DNA from: Phallusia fumigata
Taxonomy: Eukaryota > Chordata > Ascidiacea > Phlebobranchia > Ascidiidae
Reading direction: 5' to 3'
Assembly (NCBI GenBank): GCA_008931825.1
Contig: QXVZ01032917.1
Coordinates: 10,655-74,654, forward strand
Length of the DNA: 64,000 nt
The position numbers and the translations under genes were made by a program. The notes beneath the pieces are model-generated. The model searched no databases. It saw only the letters and a list, made by a program, of their open reading frames with translations, and had not been told where the DNA came from. Positions 12,001 through 23,600 of this stretch are shown here, one piece after another (the first letter of the stretch is position 1; every line of letters begins with the position of its first letter).

Positions 12001-14237
12001 GACAGACGAAGACTTGGAGACCGGATGCCTGTCGGTCATCTTATTAAGTTTATTGTAACTTATAAAACTGCTTTCTGGAAGGTAACTAATTATTGTATTC
12101 TTTCTGTGCNGGTTGCCTTCTATACTTTCACCATGCTCTGCGTGAACCGTTTGGCAGGTCAGTTAGATGTTTGATTTCATACTTGGGTGGTCTAGCACCA
12201 AGTTGTTAACTTTGTGGATTTTAGATTGAGCATGTCGCGTACTTCTGCACCATAGTCTTAACATGCATCTGGACTAGGGGGCGGCAACCTTTTGAACGCA
12301 CTGTGTCAGTTCACAAATTATGTACTAATGTTAATGACTTTATGTGCAATGTCGATGACATCACTGCCTAGAAACAAAGAGGTCGCAAAACTTGACTCGG
12401 AAAATGTATTGAAACATGAACTTGTAAATCAGTTTAAATATTCACCTTGTGTGCCACCCATGACATCATAACAAAGGTTGTCTACCCGCAATCCAGGCTG
12501 TGTTACTCCCAGTAGGAAAAAAGATCAAACATGCCATGTATACAGAAATAAACTAACATGACCATTTTAAAAAAAGCCCACACCATACATTGTATAAAAG
12601 TTGATATGACAGGCTGCCCAAGAATACACCGGTTGTATATTTTCATGAGCCAGCCTAGTACTGTGGCTTTGTAAACTTAAGGCAATAAAGTTACCTCCGT
12701 AACTTCTGTTTGTCATTTGAAGGTTATGTTAACAGTGTTTCAAGCAGATTTCTCATAGCTTTTGATTTGATTTGCCCGTGGAAGCGTTAACTATAGGAAA
12801 CAATACGTTTCCGTCTGGTTATGGGGCCTTTGTCTCTGACTACTGCAGTTTTGGTTGCACACAGGGTGCGCTTGAGTGCCAGCTGTTTTTATCGCCTTGT
12901 ATGCCGGACTGCAAAGCAGGCAGCACAGGCAAACAAACCCTTTATTTGCTGCATGAGTGGCTACGTGCAGCCACGAGCAAACATGAAGTAAATGTCGAAC
13001 CATGTGACATATTCAAAGGGTCAAAGTGCAATAGATTGGGATATGTGGCAAAACATACGAAACTAATTTTCTAAACCCTTTAGGCTTTTAACACACGTTA
13101 CTGTTGTATGGAATAAAGGCTTTTCATAAAACTGTGAGCAGCCTTTTGAGTCAGTTGAGATGGCAATACGTTTATGTATTCCCGTGCGCCACGATTCTAC
13201 ATCTTTTTTTAATTAGGCATATATTGAAAACCAAGTGCTATTGTCTCTAGTGTCGCTGTCTTTGATAGGTCATTAATCTTGCTGCATTAATCTTTGCTGC
13301 ACGTAAATCCTGTTTACGAAAGCTAATCCTTGATAGGGGACATGGTGGACTTGTGTTTACATAACATTGCACTTTTCATAGGGTTTAAGTTTGTTTACTG
13401 CACTTTTCACTGCAAATGATGTACAGGGTTGCATCTGATTCATTCGTATTTGTACATATGAAACCTAACTTGATTTCGTTGTTTGTTCATTCCTGTAATC
13501 CTATACCTGCTACTAGCACTAGGCCACTTTTATTTGTTGATTTACTCGTTTGACGTGGTTTTGCATTCAATAATTTACTAGCCTGACCCAGCAAGGCCCG
13601 AAAATTTGACTCTGTTTGAAAAAACAGGACTCTGACAACAAAAAGGTTGCCTAATCATAGGTTTACACCACACATGCCCTTAAAGTTTACAGAAAATCTA
13701 AAGCGCGTGTTTTAGGTTGCACTTTGTAACACAGTTGCACCTTGTAAGGTCCAAACAATACCCGCAGCAAAACTTACTGACTTGCAAAAATCACATTCAA
13801 CATAACTTTCACGGACTGTCCCAAAAACGCAGTTCGCACTATTTAACAAACATGTGAGTCAAGTCAAACCAACAGACGGTAACGCTTCGTTAATTAAACC
13901 CAGTCACTATTGTACGCCTTACAGAGTGCACTGGGCCGGTACCGAAACAGCTCGCAAGTGGACGGGGTACATAGATGGGGCAGTTGAGGCCGGCCAGCGA
14001 GCTGCTAACGAGGTTGTCCAGCTCCACAAAAACACCAACAGCAACAATAACAATACAGAGGCATGTACCCTTCAGTCCTCCACAATCGTTTCGCCAGCTT
14101 TTCAAACCAGTACCTCGTGGCGAGTCAGCAAGAAAAGGTCGACTGTGGCTCGTGCCTTCAAAGGTATCTGTGTGGTGAGTGTGCTGTGTGGTGCCGGTTA
14201 CATGTCATACAAGTATCTGAAACCGTATTGGGAGTAG
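9029..14237 (+). CDS. Flavin monoamine oxidase, internal exons missing
   Basis: Exons: 9029-9152, 9237-9324, 9389-9566, 9961-10075, 10161-10318, 11077-11166, 11878-12081, then the last at 13925-14237. The product resembles MAO, which oxidatively deaminates amines at the mitochondrial outer membrane. Visible are the N-terminal dinucleotide fold [20 protein letters not shown] with VLEAKDRIGGR, the DLGGQW flavin contact, the lysine in [10 protein letters not shown] that aligns with MAO-B Lys296, and [20 protein letters not shown] near the C-terminus. A C-terminal hydrophobic anchor follows ([14 protein letters not shown]) with a basic flank. Exons 1-7 give 319 residues and the last 103; about 100 residues are absent between them, including the stretch with the flavin-linking cysteine. 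A single N at 12110, 29 bases after exon 7, marks a probable assembly gap. The start at 9029 fits the MAO N-terminus; an in-frame ATG at 8966 is less likely. Confidence 0.85.
9605..9640 (+). repeat. hAT-type repeat end in oxidase intron 3
   Basis: CAGAGCTCCCCAAACTAGGG followed by GTTGCAACCC matches the usual form of hAT terminal repeats. I could not place the other end or a target duplication. Confidence 0.35.
12110..12110. other. Single ambiguous base (N)
   Basis: This is the only non-ACGT base. It sits immediately downstream of oxidase exon 7, where required exons are missing, so it may stand for a gap of unknown size. Confidence 0.7.
12269..12496. mobile_element. Possible hAT-like MITE
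   Basis: The left end CTGGACTAGGGGGCGGCAAC and the complement of the right end, CTGGATTGCGGGTAGACAAC, form imperfect inverted repeats about 228 bases apart. GGGGTCGGCAACC-like ends are common in hAT elements. A clear 8-bp target duplication is not seen. Confidence 0.4.
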
Positions 14238-17200
14238 ATTCTTGGCATAATCCCTTGTGCCTACTGTGGCCCGGTTTACTTGCAAGGCGAAAGAGACTTG
14301 GTGCAGTCATTTTTTTTTAAATCTTGCTTGACACCATCTTTAACTGCAGATAACAGTGCCTATAATGGAGCACAATTATCGTAATATGACTGCACAAAGC
14401 CATTTAGCCATGTTTTTTTGTAGATTTTGTATTCCATTTAATTATCCGTGTGGTACATGAAGAAATATTTTTGCTAAAAAAACGCAATCAATCGCAAGTT
14501 TAGATCTGCACGCCTGACAATCATGTCAAAGGATCTTGTATTAGACCTTCTACCTAACGCCACAATAATTTTGCTTGCCAATAAGGGTTCGTGTCTTGGG
14601 GCCAGTAGAATTGATATTACGTTTTTCGTTTCATGTCCCATTTCATGGACCAGACCCGAAGTCCTACTCGGTGTGTTTCATAACGGCAAAAAAACTGGTT
14701 AAATTGTAAATATATACGCGTGCGCCAAGCGATGTACAAACGTCGGCCAAATATCCTCGAATCGTCGGCTTTTCATATTGTTGTTAAAAGTGTAAAACCG
14801 CAGAGAGCTCACCTCCCAATACTGTGTTGTGTTATATGTTTGCAGTATAGATATGATCAGCAGTTGTATCGCAAAATCTTTGGTTCAGTTCCATGTGGTT
14901 TGTCATGTTTTTGTAGAAATGGTTTAACTTCAACTACTACTGTTTTCGAACCTTTTATTTCATACGTTTGTAGGATTTTATTTTCACACTGTTTTCATTG
15001 AATCTGAAACAAACTAAATTGTAGTTTTTTTTACTAATTTTTAAAACCTATAATTTTTTATTCGAGTATTACGAACTGTTGCAAATTTTTTTTTTAATGC
15101 GCTTTGCTGCTTTTCATTTACGATTTGTCGCCAAAGAATGTAATATACCCAGTAAAAGTATGTGTTTTGCATTCTGCGCTGCCAAGTTATAATGCCCAGT
15201 TAACATTGCGACGATGCATCAGACGCTTTGTTGTGACATTTTCTCCGTAATTTGGCTATCTTCGAACTTAATATGCAACATCTGAACTTGAATGTTCAAA
15301 ATATTCGTGTGCACTTGTTGTGTGTTGTAATTTTTTGTGATAAACGGTAAAAACTGCATGATTTCAATAAAGTACATGTACCAAGATAAAAGGCATTTTG
15401 TTCTATGTGTGTCACGCTAATGCCGAATTTCTGTAACCTCGTGACCTAGCTGTCGTTGGTGTCAGGAAATCGTAAGGTCCGGAAATTCTCAAAAGCAGAC
15501 ATGAACTTGCACAAATAAGTAGAAAGTTCGTGCGTTTTGTGGTGGCTAGCAACTTTTCCTAACACCGTTGTTTCTGCAACCTTTTCGATACTAAGCCTTT
15601 TGAAAAGTTGGTTGAACTTTTCGGCTCTACCAAGCGCCCCGCCACGGTTTTATCTTAGGAACAGCATTTTAACTCTTTCTAATCAGATGTAGCTTTTGCA
15701 ATTGTTGTTTTACCGTGCGCAATTATTCCTTGTGAGTTGGCTTCGAAGATGATGGCGACAGCACAGCAGATCGTTTTTGTTTCAGGTTTAGGAAACGGCG
15801 CATGAATGCAATTCGTTTCGAAGTATATTTTATGTAGTATTTTTGTTTCAAGTTATTACCGTAACACACGTTTTTATAAGTGTACCACAACAGAACATCA
15901 TGCGGTTAAAATAATATAAAACAAGAAAATCGACATCCTGATCATAAAAAGTCAAACCACAATGAGAATTTACACCACAATCTTGAACTTATTTGTCTGT
16001 ATAACGTAAACAACGTGTTTCCAGCCACCCCCACAAACCATCAAGTTTTACATCTCTTTTTCAAGTATCTGACCACAAAACGACCTGTAGCGACATTTGA
16101 GTATTGCTTAACACATACAACCGTTCTGTGTATTTGATTACACATATACGGTTTGGAAAGGTATTGGGACTGTTTAGCCGATATTTCAAAGCCAGCAAAC
16201 TAGCCGTCCCCCTGTGGTCTCGGCAAAAAGAAACTTTTGGTTTATCAGACGCATAAATAACGGCCTTTTCTCCCACCAATTGATGATGATGCCGATTCGG
16301 ACTAGTGTATCATTTACTATCGATTTTTCAATATGTCCACGCCAGCGCTGCAACCTATAGTATCATATTTAATGGTAGCAAGTGCTGACAAGTATCGCTT
16401 CATGTGTTTGTGAATGCAACAGGTATTTGGAAGCATTTGAACGCCCTTTTCCAATCTAAACGATAAAACAAACGAATTGTTCAAGATCCCACTGCTTATT
16501 TTCAAGGTGGTTTACTTCAATATGGACAAAAGTGTTTATTCCATACACAGCTTTTTGCCACAATCGGTAAGAAGCGTACTTGCTAGTCTGCGTGCTTGAA
16601 AACCCACGAGACAAAATATATGATTGGTCAGTCAGAACAACTATACTATGAACGATGGCTAACGATTTCGGTATTTTAATCACTCTGGCACAGTCGACAT
16701 TGGGGCAATAATGACGTTCAGTTTACCCAAAACGAGACACGACACAACTTACATCGTCGATTATCGTAAATAGTGATCAAAATCGCCTCAAGCAAACCAG
16801 GCCGGTACAGCGAATGTGCCACAAACCGACAGATCTACATCCAGGTGAGCGACGAGCATTGTGACAACGGTTTTGTGCGTACGAGCGAGGAACGGAACCA
16901 CTTGGAATATGAGATCGAACCTGCTGTTGTTTTTTGTTTTAGTTTTAGTTTTGACAAACCAGGGAAGTGGACAATTTTGTAAGTTCTACTGAGTTTTGTG
17001 TCTGTATTGTTTAGTATCTTCGTCGTATGCCATTGAAAGCAATATCGCCTGCCTTTCATTGGCCAGCACCGCTCTTTCGCGATTAGAGGACAAAAGTACG
17101 TTAACCCCGTTAAGTTAACCAGTAGAATTCAGACTAGAATAAAAAGAGCCTAATTCCGGGATAAAAGTTAAAATCAATATTTTATGCGTGTAAGTTCAAC

Positions 17201-17619
17201 AATAGATACCAGGACGTGCCCTGCTATTGTTTAGATGTCAGTATATTCCTTTACCGCGGTGTCAAAGTGGCCAGCCAGGAAACTTTACCGGTTCAGCATT
17301 AAAGATATATTGGTCCGGTTTTGAAAATTGCTGCTGTATAGACCACGGAAACGTAAACATTTCTACCAAAAATGACCTTTGGAGGTATCTTTCGAGAGCG
17401 TCGTAATTTGTCCAGCATAAGAATGTGTTCGAGAAAAGCCAGCATCCCTTAGCCTGGGGCAAAAAAGTAGCACAATTTTTGTCAGTCGTTTTTCGCAACG
17501 TAACTTTTGCATTTGTGGTTTTGGGAACATTGCAATTAAACCATGATTTAAAAGATATAATTTTACAATACTGTGCTGCACGATTGTCAAAGTCACTGTC
17601 AATACGTTTCGTCTTACAG
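14238..17619. other. Oxidase 3' flank and intergenic region
   Basis: About 1.1 kb of probable 3' UTR follows the oxidase stop, up to AATAAA at 15366. The rest shows no supported exon. The 5' end of the GH9 gene (promoter, signal-peptide exon) must lie here or further upstream, but no exon ending in phase 1 with a hydrophobic leader could be fixed. Confidence 0.5.
15366..15371 (+). terminator. Poly(A) signal, probable end of oxidase mRNA
   Basis: This AATAAA in TTTCAATAAAGTAC lies about 1.13 kb after the oxidase stop and is the clearest candidate signal there. Confidence 0.4.
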
Positions 17620-20600
17620 TTCAAGTTGGAAAATGTGGACTTCTTACCCCACCACGCAATGGCATGATACGAAGATGCACAAGCGGCAGTAGATCTGGTT
17701 CAGTTTGTACATTGACCTGCCTCTCAGGTTTCACCAAAACCACATCGGACCGAACCTGCACCTGCGTTGGTGGTATATGTGTCTGGGAGGGCGCCAATCC
17801 AAAATGCACACGTAAGTTTAAGAACTTTTACTCATCGGCAAAAACTTTTAAAGGTACCAATTGGTTTTAGATTTGATTTCAGGTTTAACTATTTTTAGTC
17901 CAAATTTTTGTCGTGTAATGTAGTTCAAACCTCACATTTGCCTTATAGTTACTAGAATAATCCAATCAATTAGGCAAGGTTGCACTTGATGCACAGACAA
18001 AGGTACTAAAGAAAGTACACAGTTACCAAATTTCACAATTTTTTAAACTTTTTCACAAATAAAACATTCAATCACACAAAGATCCCAGACAGAACTTACA
18101 CAAAAAAAACTTTTGAGGAGTTACACAAAAAAGATAATGTAAGAAAACTTCTGTTTGAGTCAAGTCAAATTAAACAATAGTTTGAGATGGTAATAACTGG
18201 AAAGTATAGAATAATAAAATAAACTGAATGTCATTCGAGCTGCAACCAATTGTGGCCATTGGGTTAACAAATATATATGACGTTTAGTTATTTTTGATTG
18301 TTTATCATTTTGTAGTTTATAGTCATCAAGTGATTCAAATTGAAGCTAATTTTACAGGAGCTGAATGCCCCAGACCCAATTACGAAGACGGTAGGATAAT
18401 AATTGTTGACAAATGGCCGACCGGTTTTGCTGGCTTGATCGAATTTGGTCAAATGGAATCGGATTTTCAAGAGGGCTGGTCTGTGGTCATCGCGTTTAAT
18501 GGCCAGTTGGGACAGGTTAGAAAGAATTGTTTTTATTCAGCCCCCAAATAGTGATCCCGAAACCAAAATCACTAGCGCGCTAAAAATGTTACTTACTTTT
18601 TTGCGGTGCTGAAAACCTTTAAAACGATTCTGTAAGGTGTCGGTTTAAAATTAAAGCTCATTATTTATTTTAAGATAACCTTATATTACCAAGTGATGAA
18701 CAGTGCTTTCGAGTTTCGAAAAAGGTTTTTACGAAAGTGGTTCTGATCTTGGCGCGTCTACGCCTCTCAACATTTTTGGCAAAGCTTTTAATATCAAGCG
18801 AAACATAAGTTGATGTAGGGCAACGTATATTGTACGATATATATATCGAACTTCAAATAGTTCAGTATTTTAGTTGCTTTCTTTTTGCTTCATTTGTTTG
18901 CATGCAGTACATTGTATTGCAAACACTTCTGGCTCAACTAATTCCTTTAAAAATCAAATGTTTTTGAAACCAAATTTTTTTTAGACGGCAAAGCTTAAGA
19001 GTTGGACGGCGGAACTGGCTGGCATTTCACCCAAACGTAACGCTTTCACATTGAACAACGCCCCGTTCAATCAGAATAACACGGGTGCAACTGTCAAGGC
19101 TTTGTTTGTTGTTGATCACGTGCAGGGACAGATTCCGGACAAGGGTAAGTATCTAAAAAAAATGCTGGAAATTTAAGTGCTACAATGCAGTTATGTTGAA
19201 AATGTGTGTGTTTTTACCATAAAAATTTGAGTTATTTCTAAAACTAACAATTCAATAACGAGGGAAAACACAGGTAATTTTGTCGTTAATTTGTTTGCAT
19301 AGTAGCCATACGGCTGATGGAGATCACCGAAAACTACATCAAAACAAACGTGGTTCTGGTTAAGTCTGTGATTGTATCTAGGTTGACGTTGGTATGGTGA
19401 ATCACAATCGTGACAAAAAGTTGCCTGGCAAGAAAATTCTTGCCGTTTCACGGTGACACTTTCATGGTGACGTTTTCATGGGAACTTTTTCCAAAAAAGA
19501 CGACTTTAAAATAGAATAGGCTAATAAATTTAAAATAGGCCAAATAAATTGATAACAATAAATCATATTTTTGTTATTTATGGCATGTTAAAACGTAATG
19601 GCAAAACTGATGCACTTAGGTTACGCGGGATTGTACAACCGTCGTCTCGCCGACGCCAATTGCTTTCCGAAATCTACTTTTGGGCGTCTCCACACATTTT
19701 CGTCATTTGCAACAACCCCTCCTGCAACCACAACCACATCAACAACAACTACAGAAGCAACGACAACTACAGAAGCAACAACAACAACAATGTACACTAC
19801 AACTGATTCAACAACAACTGCCGAACCACCGACATCGAAGCATTTGTCGATAGGTGTTGCTGTTGTCGGGGCGGAGGAGCCCCAAGAGGGGTCAAGTCAA
19901 GCCGAGGCACTGAGCACTACCCCCGCACCTTCTACAGTTTCATCTTCGGCAGCAACCTCGCCAACACAATCGCAGTCAAGCACGGTTGTCGTGACAACAC
20001 AATCCACTTCGCCCGCAACTGACACTGATACAACCGCGCTTGGTGTCACGGAGCGCGAGTTTGATGTTGAAAATCGCCAGTGCAGATGTAAGTTTCCGTG
20101 AAAAGGATATTTTTCGCGCTCACGTTGTATTCCTAAAGTTCCCTTGGGTACTCAGTCCTTGTTGTAAACAAGAATATAATAGATTTACGAGGAAAGCTCG
20201 TACGTTACGACATCGCGGCAAAAGTAGTAAACGAAAAGCTAGAAAGGTTTTTATTATTACATAGTCTATGGTTTAATCAAATGTAACTGACAGAGACAAG
20301 TTATGTTTTTAATTAGGCTACCAGCCCGTATCTTATGAAAGCAAGCATATTCTGTAGTATTACGCAAGAATTTTGAATTTTATCCGTATAGTACGATGTA
20401 GGTTCTACCGGTTATGATAAAATCTCATACACAAGGGTCGCCACGATGGCAGAGTAGTTAGCGCGACTGTATTGTGCACACAAGGTTGAGTTGAGTTTAT
20501 TTCGCGCGGTGAAAGAAAACATAGCGACACAATTGCACTAAATCAATCACCAGGGCGGAAATAGCTGCGCAACGGTAGAACGTTATGAGGCGCAAAAAAG

Positions 20601-23600
20601 TGGAGGGCACAATTGGTGGGTCAAGCTTGAACGCGCTGCTGCTACACCGTCATTACAAGGTTGTTGGTTCTAATTCCATCTCGGCCGATTGTGTTTCCTT
20701 GATAAAGAAACTTAAGCGGGTGACCAACTGTCAAAAACGAAAAAATCAAATAAAAAAGGTCCAACGGAACTGCAAAGAAGCAGGTAGTTCGACGGCGGAC
20801 TCATAATGAGCATAACGCATTCAGGCGTTGCTCCGCCTCCCGAGGATAAAAGTGAAACACACAAACAAGTTGTTAGCACATTCGTCAAACGTTGTTTTTT
20901 AATTTTACAGTGCAAGAATCAGATGGTTACCGAACACAGTCGGGTTGGATCGATAAGAATAAACCCTACTTCAGTGGCAATGCTATTGTTCAAGTCAGCG
21001 AGACGATTGATGATTGGTTGGTTGTTGTTGTTTTTCAAATGCCCTTGGAGAGCATCAAGGTAAGTGATGGACGCGCGCACGGAAGGAAACCGATTTTAGC
21101 AAGTTTGAAAACGATTTTAGCAAGTTTAAAACAACACTTCTGCAATAATTAAGCGTCCGCACAATAGTTTTAAGGCTGTCTTAATTGAAAGGTAACCCAT
21201 TATTTGTAACAAAACAGAATTTAAAGTCCCCCTTCCCAATAATTATAATGGATTTGCGCCACTTGACTTGCGTGTTTGTTAAACTATAGCTTTTTGACCT
21301 ATGTTATACTTTACAACTCTAACACTCACAAAACAATGCACACATGATAGTGTCAAGGGTGCAGTGGCAATTTTTTTCGGTGTCGGAGCTGGGCTGGAAG
21401 TGCCGAAGCTCTGCATAAGCCTGCTAGTTGTTTTCCTTCCCCGACCCAAACGTTCCGTCATTTACTTGTAGAGGTGTTGGAGCGGAGTTCCAGCTCGCCA
21501 CTGCTGTACTGACACTCCTTGATATTTTTGTAAGGATTTTTTCAAAGGCCATGTGGATCTCATCATACCTGTTCTATTAAAATCCCACACCTATGTCGAA
21601 AAGTAGAAATCACCTTTACATCGATCTTGATTCGTTTACGTTTACATTTGAAAATACCTTGTCTTTTGCACTTTTTATGTGTAGATATGGAACGTTGTAC
21701 AAGCAGGCGCGGAAGAGAACGGCCATGTGTGGATGTTTGGTCCTATGTCATGGAACTCACAACTTCACGCGGGGGAACTCAACGTCAACTTTATTGCTGA
21801 ATTGCGAACCATATCCGGAGTTAACCCGAAAGGTAGATTTAAAGACAATCAACGTTGGTCGTTTGATCTGGTCGATTGCATGGTTTTCAAAGTAGTTGTG
21901 CCTTTAATTTTTAAAATTAAAGATTTGATAAAAATATTCCTACTAGCTTATTCGCTGGCTGAAAGGTCACATTCGTGACGACTGTTTTGTTATTACCCTA
22001 CACGCCAATGAAAATGAAAATAGAATAATTCAAAACATTGTGTGTTGTAAATTATTAAATTTGAATTTTGGGAGTGAGGGTGATGTTAAAAGGTGCCTAT
22101 AGTGCCTGGCGCCAAAAGTGCTTGTACAAAAAAGATTGGGAAACACTGCCTTAGTCAATCAGCTATCTTAGCAATATAATGGGTAATACCGATGGGTCGG
22201 CTTTTGCATTTCAACATATAGAATCCTGGAAGAAAGCTATGAAGTGCGGTGTTTCGAAAAAAGACAGTTTGATTTAATTTCCTAAAGTGTTGCCAGCTTT
22301 AAAAAATGAAAAAAATCTAAAAAACATAAAGATGCATATGTTTGTATCATAGGCAGGGTTTATTTGTGCTCCACCCAAATCCTACACGGCGATCCAGTGT
22401 TGCTTTTTAATGAGGAATCGTCCGTATCGAGTTTACCTACTGAGGCGGAGGCAGAGGCAGAAGTAGATGTGCTTGAGAACACATCACCAGGTGAGGCACA
22501 AATTTACTTCCCAGCAAATAAATCTTCCGCTCGATGAATCACTTTTTCTGTGAACCTTTTTTTTGGCCTCAGAGAGTTTGGTATATACGTTACCAATGCA
22601 AAATGTTTCATTGATGTTTGTGTATATCGTCGAACAATTTCTCCATTCTTTTAAGTGAGTTCAAGTGGAAAGCCTTCAGTCACTCAGGCTCCAACCACGC
22701 TAGCTCCCCTAACTGGGGTCACGTCCAACCCAACTCATGACGAGAGGTGTCGCTCTAGCGCCCCCAACGGCCGTCTACCGAGACATCCGCGACAAACAAG
22801 ACCGAAATGGAAAAAATCAAGAGGTGCTTTTTTGATTTGTCGGCAAGCGGAAACAAGGAATTTGGCGCAAAATGTTTCACTGTGATACTGTTTGTTGTCA
22901 ATTTTGGCAGCTTTTCCTAAACTTCTCCCAGTAAAAACAAATTGCTATATTGTGGCAATATCTCAGCCTTTATGGCTTATAATAATTAACATACATAATA
23001 GTGAGAATCGGGTGTCAGGTAAAAGGCGACTCTAGAGAAGATACCGTCTCCAATATTAATTATCTTTCAGGCATCAAAGCAAATTTTCCGTGACCTTGCA
23101 AAAATCCCCTAAATATTGCTAAATGTATCGTGTATTTTAGACAAGACGGCATACGACTACAACGAAGTTCTCCACAAGTCGATTCTTTTCTACGAAGCGC
23201 AGAGAGCAGGTCCGCTCCCACCGAACTACAACCGGATCCCGTGGAGGGGAGATTCAACGTTGAAGGACGGTTGTTCGATTGGTGTTGACCTGAGCGGTGG
23301 ATGGTTCGACGGTAAACCCATCTGTTTGTTTGGTTGCTGTTGCCGCGTTGTTTCGTTGACCAACACAGAGAAATGGTTGCTGAACGTAGACGTTACTGCT
23401 ACAGCCGGTCTCTTGTTACTACGATCGATACCGTTTGAATGAGTTTAACACAAAATAGAACTGAAAGCAAAGAGCAGACTACTTCTTTCAAGAGATGTAT
23501 TTCCAATTTAAGCCCCAGTGTATGGTCATTTGATTGCCTGGCCGTAAAGAGTATTTTGAATTTTAGTATGGCGCAAGCGTGTGTATTTGTGTTTAGTTTT

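Larger units (their letters stand above)
12082..13924. other. Intron or collapsed assembly gap of the oxidase gene
   Basis: The stretch lies between exon 7 and the last exon. It should contain the exons for about 100 residues, yet I find no frame resembling that part of MAO. The ambiguous base at 12110 is the only N in the window. A possible TIR element lies at 12269-12496. Confidence 0.6.

Noticed and set aside
12772-13074. Open frame of 100 residues between oxidase exons
   Set aside because: It lacks any similarity to the missing MAO segment, is Cys-rich without domain pattern, and has no suitable splice context.
14720-15001. 93-residue frame downstream of the oxidase
   Set aside because: It falls in the probable 3' UTR, shows no motif and has no splice partner.
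17262-17624. 120-residue open frame on the minus strand upstream of the GH9 gene
   Set aside because: No recognisable motif, no matching neighbours, and the plus strand is also partly open. I could not assign it to any gene.
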